NCBI GenBank assembly: GCA_029216955.1 | Contig: JANAVB010005597.1 | Coordinates: 47,656,703-47,720,702, forward strand | Reading direction: 5' to 3' | From: Iris pallida | Lineage: Eukaryota; Streptophyta; Magnoliopsida; Asparagales; Iridaceae | DNA length: 64,000 bases | Part shown: positions 32,105-44,367 of the stretch, piece by piece | Position numbering within the stretch: the first letter of the stretch is position 1 | Layout: every line of letters starts with the position of its first letter | Notes under the pieces: generated by a model | Databases searched by the model: none | What the model saw: only the letters and a program-made list of their open reading frames with translations | Told to the model about the DNA's origin: nothing | Translations under genes and position numbers: made by a program

Positions 32105-32496
32105 GAGCATCATTAGTAAGGTCCAACCCATTTTCTATATTCTAGATTTAGAATGTAGGAGCTCATTTTGTAGAATAGTAAGATCCATTCTAGGATTCAA
32201 TTTCTAGATTTTCAGGTCCAACTCACCCATAGGAGCTATAGGCAGGGCGTGAGAATTTCAAGATTTAGAATGCCGAAATCATTTTGTAGAATAGTAAGTC
32301 GCAATTTGGAGTCCAATTCTAGATTTACATTTTTTTTTTTCTCACTTTAATTTTTGACCACACAATCTTTGGGACCAAAGCTCATTTTATTATTTTCTAC
32401 TATTATCATACAAGTCCAACCCATTCTACGTTTACTTCTTTTTCAAAATGTTGGACCTCAAGATAAAATTTTGAGAACCATCTACTAATGATGCTC
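32105..32496. mobile_element. Harbinger-like MITE, family 1, complete
   Basis: 14-bp perfect terminal inverted repeats (GAGCATCATTAGTA / TACTAATGATGCTC), flanked by TTA on both sides. 392 bp, non-coding, AT-rich. A truncated relative is at 39592-39906. Confidence 0.85.
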
Positions 32497-32499
32497 TTA

Positions 32500-33218
32500 G
32501 AGCGTGAGACTTTCTTCGTGGCCAATTTGTAGCCAGACAACCTAACCTTTTCTAAGATGATGTACTATACTATTATAATTAATAATTTGCTACCCTATTC
32601 TGTCATATTTAGATTCGTAAGCATAAAAAAAGTTTCCGAAAATACTACTCGTCTCCAAATATTTTTGGGTAAATTTTTTTGGGTAGCGTCATATACCATT
32701 ATCTGATATATGACATGGTTGTCGAGATGACAAATTTTAACATTATAATTAAAACTAACATGAATATTAACATTAATATTATAACACTAACATTAAAATA
32801 TTTGGGTAAAATAAATTTTGAACTAAAATTTATCATGTTAACTGTCATGTTAAATGTCATATAATGGAAGATAACACCACCAATTTTTTTTTTGGAGACA
32901 AATAGTACAATAGGCTAATTAAACTAAAAACAAAACTAAGTACAATACCACTAATTAAAGCCAGCATATGCTTATTCGGACGATAACTAGTGAAGCCGGC
33001 TTCTATAGATCCTTTGAAGTTCGAACCTCCGTCTCTCTTCTTTATCAAAGAGGAAGTCTTGAACACACCCTATAGAGAAGAGAAACTGTGTAAATTTCAA
33101 CTGTTGAGATTGGTTTACAGGAAATCTGTCTGATGTTTACAGGAAGTACATAAAGAATATGCTTAGTTAAAGAAAGCATCAATTGCTGCAGACATATACA
33201 AATACAAAAATTATATTT
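32500..33218. other. Host spacer, nothing identified
   Basis: AT-rich, short chance ORFs only. Confidence 0.5.
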
Positions 33219-33375
33219 GGACCGCCAATGGTGTGACCGTTCACTGCCCGCACTCACGTGACGGTTTCCCATTGGAGCTACACACCCCGCTACCTCCCCC
33301 CTCCCGGTTAGCTCAAATGGGAGCCCACCACCTGGACACGAAGAATGGACGGTCACGTCGTCCGTTGGCGGTCCA
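33219..33375. repeat. Short inverted-repeat element (about 157 bp)
   Basis: Ends GGACCGCCAATGG...TGACCGTTC and GACGGTCACG...CCGTTGGCGGTCC are inverted copies of about 25 bp with small gaps. GC-rich compared with its surroundings. No clear target duplication, so MITE status is uncertain. Confidence 0.5.
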
Positions 33376-33942
33376 TGTAGCAACGTACATACAAATTAGA
33401 CCATCATTGATTGAATTATGCAAGGGGTACATGCTCGGGATCAATAGAATCAAGATTAAGTGATTAGGGAGGCCATGAACTTGAACACATATTCTGGTAA
33501 AGATCCCTCTGACTATAATATAGCTCCATCTCTGCTAATGTACATTCATGGACAATTCAAAGAAAAATTAAAACAAGTTAAAGTTTCAATCCATCTCTAG
33601 ACGCTGCCAGTTGGAGGCTTGAAGCTATTTCTATGTAATGAAGCCACAATATAAGTACATCACCAACAAACTATAGTGCTCAAATCTGTCCATTTGTCAC
33701 TATAAGAACCACCACATAATTGATTATTGCCTCCTAATCTTCGCAGGGATCTCAACTAGAACATGAAGACGGATATTCGAGTGTTCAAAACTCAGTTGCT
33801 GATCTCCCATTTGGCATATAACAAACTCATGTCACCATTAGCATATATTATTTGACAAATAAAATAAGTATAGTCATAAGAAAATGTGGAGGATGACCTA
33901 AGGGACCCATCTGACATTTTTTGCATAATTGAGACATCAGAG
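33376..33942. other. Host spacer, nothing identified
   Basis: No gene or repeat recognised. Confidence 0.5.
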
Positions 33943-34416
33943 CAATGTTATTAAAGCCGGACCGGACCGACGGTTCAACCTGGTCCAATCGGAATAGTAA
34001 ATTTTTCGGTTCAGCTCAAATTGAACCGTCATTTTGTAAGAATGGATGGTTTTTAGAAAGAAAAACAAAACCAGTCCAACCGATAAAACCGTGTGAACCG
34101 GTAGGTCTAAATCGAATCGGTTCATCTCATATTAATTCATATTAACCCACTGCATTTACATGCATTTATGGTCGATTAGAAAAGTTTGCACTAACGAGCG
34201 CTTGCAAGTGCATTTATTTCACACCGAAATCCAGTAAAAATTAATAAAGTCTGCACTAACGAACCAATTGTTTATACAGTTTTCTAAGTATATTTTTTTT
34301 CCATATTATTAAAAGATATTATAAAAATCAGTTTATCGGCCCGACCAAGTACGATCATGGACCGACCTGATTGATAAAATTTGGGTTCGATCATCGGTCC
34401 GATTTTTAAAACATTA
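33943..34416. mobile_element. MITE-like element with CAATGTT...GGACCG ends
   Basis: Left end CAATGTTATTAAAGCCGGACC and the reverse complement of the right end (CTAATGTTTTAAAAATCGGACCG) match over about 35 bp with mismatches. The interior has several ccggttcaacc-type motifs. I cannot assign the superfamily; no target duplication seen. Confidence 0.6.
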
Positions 34417-34520
34417 GATAAGTGTACTGCCATCTCTTATATTCCAACTCTGAATTATTTCCTCACATTAATTGTCAGCCTCTCTGTACGTATTTGATTC
34501 CACATTAATTGCAGTCTCTC

Positions 34521-34527
34521 TATTTAA
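34521..34527 (+). promoter_or_regulatory. Probable TATA box of the 34.6 kb gene
   Basis: TATTTAA, followed by ACCTAGCTAGCT, a leader sequence shared with the paralogue at 43.7 kb. Confidence 0.45.
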
Positions 34528-34559
34528 CCTAGCTAGCTCTCTCGACTCCCGATCACGCC

Positions 34560-34560
<1 letters not shown>

Positions 34561-34589
<29 letters not shown>
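34561..34589. repeat. C29 homopolymer in the 5' leader
   Basis: Pure run of 29 C, 24 bases upstream of the start codon of the following gene. Confidence 0.9.
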
Positions 34590-34590
<1 letters not shown>

Positions 34591-34613
34591 TGTGCTGCAT
34601 GCAATCTTCAACC

Positions 34614-35069
34614 ATGACTATGGGGAGCTGCAAAGCGAGCAGAGTAGCTCGGTGCATGAAGGCACCGGCCCGCGTCTTCTGCAGGACGAGGGAATTGTAC
34701 GCGAGGAGCGTGGCTCGATGCTCCTCCGCTCGCGCGGCACCGGTGAAGAACTCCGTGTTCCCTTCGGGCGGCCGCGCGCACTCGGAGGCGGCCAGTAGCG
34801 TAGCCGAGCTCATAGTGGTGCCAGCTTCTGCTGCAGCCATCGCGTCATTGCCTGTGGACACTCAGAAGAGTACTGACAAGAATAAGGGACGTGCAATAGT
34901 TAGTAGGAGCCTGAGCGTCGCGGTGGGGAGGATCGACGAGGACGAGCCCAGCGACTTCATGGATCGTCAGAAGGTCGAGACGGACTTGCTGCTGCTGAGG
35001 AGCAAGAGCCTGGCTTTGGAGCTCAGGAGGCGAGGATCGTACGTTAAAGGACCTAATTTAGGAAAATGA
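34614..35069 (+). CDS. Small plant-specific protein with SRSLSVAVGRIDED motif, unknown function
   Basis: 151 residues from ATG 34614 (an in-frame ATG at 34599 is possible; 34614 aligns best with the paralogue). Motifs shared with 43760-44224: CMKAPARVFCRTRELYARSV near the N-terminus, SRSLSVAVGRIDEDEPSDF in the middle of the C-terminal half, and an Arg-rich LRRRGS end. This pattern belongs to a plant family of small basic proteins without known function (I associate it with PTHR33526 from memory). No signal peptide or membrane segment; single exon. The two genes share 5' leader sequence, so they arose by duplication of the whole locus. Intact, no stops. Confidence 0.72.
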   Translation: MTMGSCKASRVARCMKAPARVFCRTRELYARSVARCSSARAAPVKNSVFPSGGRAHSEAASSVAELIVVPASAAAIASLPVDTQKSTDKNKGRAIVSRSLSVAVGRIDEDEPSDFMDRQKVETDLLLLRSKSLALELRRRGSYVKGPNLGK

Positions 35070-35604
35070 TATTTTGTCCCCAGTTTGGTACTGACGGACG
35101 TGATCGTATGATCGGATCTCACCTCCTTAAAATCTGGATCGAGAGTCAATAGAAGGTTGTCATGTGACCTGCGGTCACACCCGCAGTCACAAACTGCGGA
35201 CAAAGTTGTTTCTTCCTTATGGTTATAGGTACTTACGTACGAATGTTTCGCTCTTCATATTTGACATCGATGGACTTTTTCCTGTACGTTTTGATGATGT
35301 TTGTTAACTCTAAGTTTGTATATAGCACGATATTTGTACAAGGGATATATATTTATATGTGATAAATTAAGTCTTATGTAATATGCTTTAATTTTACATC
35401 CATGGACATATACCTGACCAAGTAACGCTCTATGCTTTAGTTGATCGACAGAGTTTCTCAATCGGTAAACCTATCTATCGGCAGATCTATCGTATACGTT
35501 TTTTAGTTGATTGATAAACTCAGTCCTCGAGTTTTGCTGTCCATGGTCCTATGAAATATAAATTCTAAAAAATATTGTAATCTCCTTAATTATATGAATC
35601 GGCT
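35070..35604. other. 3' flank, nothing identified
   Basis: Contains a hairpin-prone stretch (gacctgcggtcacacccgcagtc, about 35167-35190) downstream of the gene; otherwise no feature. Confidence 0.45.
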
Positions 35605-35893
35605 TAATGTTAAGGGCACTATAAACTTTTTAAGGGACATTAAAAAATTTCTAGTTCTATCTGACAGTATGTGAGGATACTGTCAAAATTTTGACGGTTT
35701 TGTGCATAAATACATGACTACCAAAAGTTTGACAGTCCAATAGGCATAGAAGTCTCATGTATTTAAGACTGCATAAACTTTGGCAGTCCTAAGCACATCA
35801 TGGACTATCAATTTTTTCAAAAGTACTGACTATATACAAAACTGAAGAAATAGTGACAGTACTTAACAACAAATGAAGTTTCCTTAACATTGG
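35605..35893. repeat. Possible short inverted-repeat element
   Basis: Left TAATGTTAAGG and right CCTTAACATTGG are inverted. The interior has repeated tgacagt/actgtca motifs. Ends are short and no target duplication is clear, so it is tentative. Confidence 0.35.
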
Positions 35894-36381
35894 CCTTATA
35901 TATATTGAAAGAACATGTCTTGTATTTTTTTCATCTTGGCATTGGAGAAATTTGTACATATGCCAAGGGGCTCAGAGTTATAAACACTATATGAGTTGCA
36001 AGAGTGCAACTTTTATTAGAGGTGATTCAATTTGGATGTGACCCAACTAGCATTCTTAATCTTGATCATGAGGTAGAAATAAATGAGTTAGGCCTCAATG
36101 AAATTGGATATAAAGTATGTTTCCTTACTCACATTCCACCTTAATCTTTTGGACCCTGAGAATGACCTTACTTTGTCCAAGTAAATGTTGCCATTAGAAA
36201 TAGAAAACATCAGGAAATTGATACGTAGTTGAGCAAAATAAAATCAATGGTGCTACTTTGCACGCGCTTGTACTTGTCCTTGTATGCATGTACGATGTTG
36301 GAGAGGCCGGACACCGAAGAAAGGAGGGGGTGGGGTTGGGGGTGCGGGGGGGGGGAGGAGGAGGAGGAGCGGGGGAGCAGC
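35894..36381. other. Host spacer, GC-rich towards the end
   Basis: AT-rich then a G-rich stretch (36326-36372 with a G10 run). No gene. Confidence 0.45.
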
Positions 36382-36517
36382 AGCGCCGCCTAGCCCAAGT
36401 GGTTAGGGAAGGGGGCTCACTTGGGAGAGGTCCCAAGTTCGAGCCCTCCCGTGGACATGGGATGGCTGGGTGGTCGCGGGACGGCCACGGTCCCAAGCTG
36501 ACGGACTCAACAAATGG

Positions 36518-36520
<3 letters not shown>
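36382..36520 (+). mobile_element. Probable tRNA-derived SINE
   Basis: A-box-like TAGCCCAAGTGG at about 36391 and B-box-like AGTTCGAGCCC at about 36437, spaced as in a tRNA promoter, in a GC-rich body that ends at an AT microsatellite. It does not fold as a full tRNA with all invariant bases, so a SINE is more likely than a tRNA gene. Confidence 0.5.

Positions 36521-36603
<83 letters not shown>
36521..36603. repeat. (AT)n microsatellite, about 41 units
   Basis: Uninterrupted AT dinucleotides at the 3' end of the probable SINE. Confidence 0.95.
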
Positions 36604-36606
<3 letters not shown>

Positions 36607-37293
36607 AATCATGTGAATCACTCAAAGGCTATCAAGACCTTGTACTCGTGTAACAGAGTAAATGAATGTTTTTGGAGATAAAGGACAACAATTGGCCGGC
36701 AGGAACACTGCAATTATACAACATAGATTGAAAAGGATTTACTTATTTTATTTTCGGTTTTGAATTACAAAAGTTACACGCATGGAACAAATTCTCCTGC
36801 TGGGGTGATAATGACAAATAGTAGCATTTGTAGATACCAAGTGATTTGAAATTTTATCCAATATGGTGTGGAGTGTTGTTAGTATTGCAAATGACACGAC
36901 CATCAACAAAGTTTAAAAGGAAAAACAAAACAAGTCAAACTGCCGACCATGATCAATCTACTGTCTATTATTTTGTTGCTAGCAAATACTGCTATTTTTA
37001 GCTTTGAATATTTCAAATCATTCTTTAACTAGATTTTGACCCCTTTTTTTGTGATGATTCGATAAAAAGATTTATTCTCTTCATAAAAAAAGGAGGTAGA
37101 ACCAATAAATTTTTTTTTCCCAATTTATCTCTAGAGTTGAATACCTTGTCCATGAATATTTTTTTTTAATCCAACTAGCAGGAATCAATAGGAAATAGAA
37201 AGAGAGCTACTACGTTGCCCGCTTGCGGACCAGCCCGTCCATCACGTGTCGTGGCCCTATTGGCAGATCAATCGTCGTTGGACCCGTTAATAT
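36604..37293. other. Host spacer, nothing identified
   Basis: No gene or clear repeat seen. Confidence 0.5.

Positions 37294-37328
<35 letters not shown>
37294..37328. repeat. G35 homopolymer
   Basis: Uninterrupted run of 35 G. Confidence 0.9.
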
Positions 37329-37330
<2 letters not shown>

Positions 37331-37709
37331 ATGGGATAACGTGGCGGGACAGTCCGCCGGCGGGCAAGTTAACTTTTTCCAAATAGAAATCTTCTATTGT
37401 ACACCATATTCATAGAGTGAATTAGATCTCTTATTTCTTAAAATCTCTCTTTGGCATCAGACATTAAAAGGTCAAAGAAAAGCCAATTCAAGGAATTGAG
37501 TTTCTTCCTTAAAAAAATAATTTTATTTTTCGTTGATGATGGTTGGACCTCTTGAATCAAAGAATGGTGACTAATATAAAGATTCTATTGTTTTCTATGA
37601 TGGGATTTTGAATCCGCTAAAACCAAAATAATATCGTGTATCTAAAGTCATGCATCAGAGATGGAACTAATACATTTGGATTTCCAACATACGAGTTTGA
37701 GATATTTAC

Positions 37710-38335
37710 ATGGAAATGGGTTGTGACGACATTTAAGATGGCGTACAAGATAATTTTTGGACTTGGCGCCATATTTTTTTCTTTTTCTTTTCTTAATATG
37801 TGACGTGAGAGTGTTGATTTTCTCATCCATAAATAAATTTAATCCCGCATATACAATTTTATCTTTTATTTTAAAAAATATATTAGATTCATTTAAATCT
37901 AATATTAGAAAAAAATATCTTAGAGATAAGTTTAAAAAAATAATTCAAAATCTTAAATATTTTTTTCTCAAATCAGGTTGTTGTATCCGTATAAAAATCA
38001 GATAAAATTAAAAATATCTTTAAACATAAGTTCTTAAATAATTTTAAATCTAATATTAGATTTAACATTTAAGATTTTAAATTATTTTTTTTAATTTATC
38101 TTTAAGATATTTTTGTAATATTAGATTTAAATGAATCTAAGATTTTTAAAAAATAAATAAAAGATAAAATTGTATATGAAGAGTTAAATTTATTTATGGA
38201 TGAGAAAATCAAACTTCTCACATCACATATTAAGAAAAAAGAAAAAAAAAGAAAAAAAAAACTTGGTCGCCCAAGTCCAAGAATTATCTTGGACGTCATC
38301 ATAGATGGCACCACATCCCTTCCCCTATAAATATT
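37710..38335. repeat. Long fold-back (inverted repeat) element
   Basis: The left arm (about 37710-37985) and right arm (about 38060-38335) are imperfect inverted copies over some 270 bp, seen in matched stretches such as ctcatccataaataaattta and its complement. Translating the two arms on opposite strands gives near-identical peptides (LICDVRxLIFSSINKFN), which is simply the symmetry. Fits a MITE or an inverted duplication able to make a hairpin RNA. Confidence 0.8.
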
Positions 38336-38472
38336 TCAAACTCATACGCTTTTGCATAAATACACCAAATTTTGTAACTCTATATAAAATTTTCTCTATT
38401 TTTGGTTAGAGAGGATTCGAATTTCAGCACAAAGTTTACTTGGGATATCAGTTCCAAACACACTAGCGTCAT

Positions 38473-38491
38473 GGCACACGCGTCGCGTGTG
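38473..38491. repeat. Perfect 9-bp palindrome GCACACGCG-T-CGCGTGTGC
   Basis: Arms of nine bases around one T at the start of the tandem duplication that follows. CpG-rich in AT-rich surroundings. Confidence 0.75.
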
Positions 38492-38885
38492 CAACGCATT
38501 TTTAGTTTTATTACACTTGTATGTGCGTACGTGCCAAATCTTATATAAAAAAAATTCAAAAACAGTATTGTCATTAATATAATATTTTTAACTTAAAGTA
38601 ATCATACATCCAAAATATATCTTTTCAAATTTAAAATCCATTTCGTTACCTAAACTATAATATAAACTATAATCAATTAATTGATATCTTGTCGCGTGTA
38701 AACGCATTTTTTAAAAATTTATTATAGTTGTAAGAGTGTACATGCCAAATTTTAGTAGATATGGAAGTTCAAGAATACTATTTTTATCATTAATATAATA
38801 TTTTTAATTTAAATTGTCATATATTCAATAGATAATATTTTCAAATTAAAATCTAATTCATTCGCTAAACTATAATCTACTAATT
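38480..38885. repeat. Tandem duplication, about 205 bp unit
   Basis: Both copies start tcgcgtgtNNaacgcattttt and include ttcaaaaacagtattgtcattaatataatattttt-like sequence, diverged by about a fifth. Confidence 0.65.
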
Positions 38886-39015
38886 GACAATCTTTTTATT
38901 TGATTACTCTCTAAACTACTACTAATCTTTTTATTTGATTTCTCTCTAAACTACTACTTTTTTTAGTTTCTAAACTACTACTAATCTTTTTATTTGATTA
39001 CTCTCTAAACCACTG
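38886..39015. repeat. Short tandem repeats aatctttttatttgattactctctaaactactact
   Basis: Three partly degenerate copies. Confidence 0.7.
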
Positions 39016-39591
39016 CTTTGAAGAAGAAAAAAAAGTGGTGGGGGACGTAGCAAAAATGAGATTTTTTTTTTCAGAAAAAGAAAGAAATTTAGTTTCGGTG
39101 TACCTCTTATATTTTATGGCCAACATTTCTGATGTGGATGACTTTGGAAGGCTCCGACACCTTCAAATTCGATCTGCAGAAACCCTAATTTAAGATAAGA
39201 TTGTTAGGATTATAATAAAATCTCACGAAAACACAAAACAATTATAATAATTTTTTTATCTATATAAGACATTAACTTCTCCAAAAAAGAATATAAAAAA
39301 CTATCCTTTTTCAGTGAGAGGAGAAGCAGCAGAGAAAGAGAGGATGAAAATAGACGAAGTATTCTGTTAATATTTAGAGAAAGAGAACATGAGTTCGTGC
39401 ATACTAAAAGATAGGAGTATATTAGGATGATTTGAATATTTAAAATGAGTGGATATAAAAGACATTTTTATCCTGGAATAAAATATAATTGATATCTAAG
39501 AACCAATGTAAACTATTTAATCCAAATACCCCTGGTATTTGGATTATATAATAGTATAGAAGTATAGATACTCTCTGATACCGCAATGTAA
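39016..39591. other. Host spacer, nothing identified
   Basis: No gene supported. Confidence 0.5.
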
Positions 39592-39906
39592 GAGCATTTA
39601 GTAAAGCCCATCCCAATTTCCGAATTTAGAATGTAGAGCTCATTTTGTAGAATAGTAAGATCTATCCTAAGTTTCAATATCTAAATTTTCAGGTCCAATT
39701 CATCCACAGTAGCTACAAGATGGGCCTGAAAATTTCTATATTCAAAATGTAAAAAATCAAATAGTAAACCCCAATATGGAGTCCAATCATAGATTTACAT
39801 TATTATTATTTTTCATATTAATTTTTATTAATTTTTGACCATAAAATTTTTGGGACCAAAAACTATCTTTGTTATTTTCTACTATTCTCATATAATAAAA
39901 TTTTGA
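39592..39906. mobile_element. Harbinger-like MITE, family 1, truncated at the right end
   Basis: Same order of motifs as 32105-32496 (tagaatgta-gagctcattttgtagaatagtaagat, gggaccaaa, tattttctacta) but the right inverted repeat is missing after attttgagca. TAA precedes the left end. Confidence 0.75.
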
Positions 39907-41145
<1,239 letters not shown>

Positions 41146-41155
41146 CATATGATTG

Positions 41156-41561
41156 GAGCATCCACAGTAGAGACATTCCAAACACATACTCTAAGTTATT
41201 AAAAATTATGTAAATTATTACTTTTGGAGTTTTTTTTTTATATTGGCACACAATGGTACACTCCAAACAAATACTCCAAATTAACCTCCTTCTTTTTTTT
41301 TCTCTTTATTTTTTTTTCATATTTGCTAAAAAATCATCCCACTTTTTATTTTTATTTTTATTCCTTGTTTGATAACAATAGTTAATATTTGTGGGCCCAG
41401 AAATTAATATAGAGGAGCTACGCACGTTCTAAATCTGGAGTGTCTCTTAGCTTTCTAACAATTTTTAAGTATGAACAAGTGCCCATTGTATTCTTCAAGT
41501 GCTACAAAATTTGACTAAAATCAAAATGTAGCACTCAAAATCTTTCCCACCGTGGATGCTC
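41156..41561. mobile_element. Harbinger-like MITE, family 2, copy 1
   Basis: Ends GAGCATCCACAGT and (reverse complement) GAGCATCCACGGT. Shares cacacaatggtacactccaaa and tgtagcac blocks with the copies at 45.4-46.3 kb. Confidence 0.8.
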
Positions 41562-42620
41562 TTACCATTTTTTATAATAATTCATATATTTTAAAATATA
41601 TTTAAGTATATTTTTGAAACATTACACCTCTTATCTATTAACCTCAATAGTTGAAACAATCAAATTTTAAACCTTTTATTCCAAGTCCATTACTTAGGCT
41701 AGTTTGGACAGTTCAAGTTATATCCAGAATTATATCTGGTGCTGAACACAACAGAGAAGTCAAATGATTCCAATTTAGGATGAGCCTTTTATCAACCGTA
41801 TCATTCTACTAAATTGTGCAACACTAATATTTAAAATAAGATTACTTTTATATAAAATAAATCTAATATTTCTTGATGATTTTTAAAATTTTGGACCTTT
41901 GGACAGCTAAATACCTACTAATTAAGTATTTGAAAATGGTTGTTTCGTTCACACTAAGTTGTTCTTTGAATTGGAAATCTTGTATTGCTAATGTTTTTGC
42001 TAGTGCCAATTTCTTGCAATATTAATAGCATGCATATATGAAAAATGTGTACGAATATAAATTTTTTGGTAACCAATATCTCATTCATTCTTTCATATAT
42101 AGAGAATTGAGATATTGATATTTGGCAATTTCAATTCCCCCAAATTTTAACCTTCTCTTTATTATTTGAAAGTTTTTCTTTTTTAAAAATGACTGAAGGT
42201 GATTGTATTTACAACTCATACCAAAATAGGCACATAAAAGAACTTTGAACTCAAAGACAATCAATCGAATTATGGGAATGAAACATACATTATGGAATGA
42301 TTCTCAAGATTCATCTAATTATATCTGTCATTGAATCCGAATCCAATGTACTTGATATGTATATTAATATTTTCTGCAATATCCAACTACATATTTTATA
42401 TTTGGAGGAAATTTATACCCATAATTTAAAAGTTTATTGCCTTCCTTTTTTACACGTCTACCAATTTTGATTTTTTTTTTAAATTTGGATGAAATGTAAG
42501 GAATTATTATTTTCCTATTGTATGTGTAAAAATTTAGACTCCACAACTAGCTTAGAAAATTGAGACATACCTCACTTAAACAGGGTTTGGGTTTACTTCT
42601 GAGTTTTCTTATGATTAGTA
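41562..42620. other. AT-rich host DNA, nothing identified
   Basis: No gene supported. Confidence 0.5.
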
Positions 42621-42960
42621 GTACTAGTAAATTCACGTGCGTTTTATATTATTATTATTATTCATGCTTTGTATGTACAATAATTTTTTTCTTATATGGT
42701 TGAAAAATAGTTTAAATATTTGAATATATTTGATCTAAGACTTATTATATATGTTCATATTTTAATTAGAATTTGTTATAGATATGTTTATATTTTAATT
42801 AGAATTATTATTAGTAGTAAATTCACTTATAATAAATTTTTATTGATACTGTTGAAAAACAGATTATTTGAATATACTTGAATTAAGATTTGTTATATAC
42901 ATATTTATATTTTAATTAGAATTTGTTATAAAGATATTTATATTAATTTTTAATCAAAAT
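42621..42960. repeat. Diverged tandem duplication, about 190 bp unit
   Basis: Two copies beginning agtagtaaattcac and sharing ttgaaaaatag/ttgaaaaacag and atattttaattagaatttgttata. Confidence 0.6.
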
Positions 42961-43692
42961 AGAAGTTAGTTTTGTAATTATTTTTTAAATTGATTGAGAA
43001 TATACATATATTACATACAGTTGAGACGGTTTATTCTTCTCCCGATTTGGAGCCGCTTTGTAAAGTAAAAATTAATATTATTATTATTAGATGAAAATCG
43101 AGAAATGATAAATTTCCAATTCTTGCGTATGAAAATAATTATCCTAATAGCAAAGGGTTAGCTGCTGCTGAGATGGGGGTAGTTAGGGTTTTGCCAATAT
43201 TACTCGTTCCTTCCTAATTCCGCAACTATCGTTCGTCCTTATCCTAGTCCGAGTCCTACTAAATATATTAAAAATAATATTTTGTCTGTGGATTATGACG
43301 AACGTGACTACGTACCTATGTGGCAACCAATTATTGGTCTTTCTTGCTAGCACTGGTCCCACCCTCTTAAAATTTGGACCAGAAGGTAATGGGAGCTCGC
43401 CACTTGGCGGCAGACAGCTGCATCCACAAAACTAGTGTCCTATGTATATCCATATGGCTGATACTACGTGGATGGTATTTTTGGCCCACAGTTTGGTCCG
43501 TGGTCTACGTGGCGCCCATTTATCGTTAGGAATTTGGTGGCGGGCCCCAGACAAACAGGGGAAGACCATTGGATTTGGACATGTCAGTCCGCATTCACGT
43601 CCGATGGACAGAGACCGCGGGCTCTTTAACATTTCGTATCCATATATATATTTCATTCCACCGCCTCTCTCTTCAACTATCAATCCCCATCC
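42961..43692. other. Upstream region of the 43.8 kb gene
   Basis: Non-coding; the likely promoter region. Contains several ACGT cores (for example tacgtgg, ctacgtgg at 43466-43510) but I assign no factor. Confidence 0.4.
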
Positions 43693-43702
43693 TATATATA
43701 AA
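43693..43702 (+). promoter_or_regulatory. TATA box of the 43.8 kb gene
   Basis: TATATATAAA 58 bases before the ATG, followed by aaacctagctagct, the leader shared with the paralogue. Confidence 0.65.
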
Positions 43703-43759
43703 AATCAAACCTAGCTAGCTACTTTTCTTGTAGTCGAAGCCGATATCGAAGGAACCACC

Positions 43760-44224
43760 ATGAACAAAGGAAGCAGCAGCAGCAGCAAGTTCGGCAGGTG
43801 CATCAAGGCTCCCACGTGGGTCCTGCGCAGCGTGAGGGACCTCTACGTCAAGGGAATGACCGTCTGCGCCGGGCAGGTCGGGCAGTACAGCGGCGCAGGC
43901 GTGTCCTACCCTTCGTTCGCGGAGTTCGCCTGCGACAGCAGCTTCTCCTACTCGAGGCCGCCGCCGCCGCCGCACGGTCTCGACAGGGACGACCTACGCC
44001 AGATCACCCGTGCCGCGTCGAGATCGGGGGAGAGCAGCAGTCCGGACGCGACGAAGGCTAGCGTGAGGAGGAGCCGGAGCGTGGCGGTAGTGGGGAGGAT
44101 CGACGAGGACCGGCCATGCGAGTTCGAGGAGGACGTGAGGGTCGGGTCGAGCTTGCTGTTTCCGAGGAGCAGTAGCCGTGGGGCGGGGATCAAGAGGAGG
44201 AGGGGATCCAATGTGTTAGCTTAG
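43760..44224 (+). CDS. Small plant-specific protein with RRSRSVAVVGRIDED motif, unknown function
   Basis: 154 residues, single exon, ATG in good context (ccaccATGaac). Order: Ser-rich N-terminus, GRCIKAPTWVLRSVRDLYVKGM, a loop with a Pro run, then VRRSRSVAVVGRIDEDRPCEFEED and a basic IKRRRGS end. It matches the gene at 34614-35069 in the same order and in the 5' leader; they lie 9 kb apart in the same orientation. Family known from many plants, function not established. No transit peptide or membrane segment visible. Intact. Confidence 0.8.
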   Translation: MNKGSSSSSKFGRCIKAPTWVLRSVRDLYVKGMTVCAGQVGQYSGAGVSYPSFAEFACDSSFSYSRPPPPPHGLDRDDLRQITRAASRSGESSSPDATKASVRRSRSVAVVGRIDEDRPCEFEEDVRVGSSLLFPRSSSRGAGIKRRRGSNVLA

Positions 44225-44367
44225 AATTTAGATGGACATTTCTTGGATTAGAGAATTTTCCTTTTTTTTTAATTTTCTTTTTCAAGGAGAGAGCATTGCA
44301 TGTAGATAAATAATAATGATCTTTTTCATTGATTATGGATATGGGATATTATACCCTTCTTTATTTA

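Noticed and set aside
36382..36455. A tRNA gene
   Set aside because: A- and B-box-like motifs are present but the acceptor stem and several invariant positions do not fit; a SINE is more likely.
36194..36653. Long ORFs over the AT microsatellite at 36.5 kb
   Set aside because: Alternating Tyr/Ile from (AT)n; not coding.
42364..42546. 60-codon - strand ORF in AT-rich DNA
   Set aside because: No motif or context; chance.
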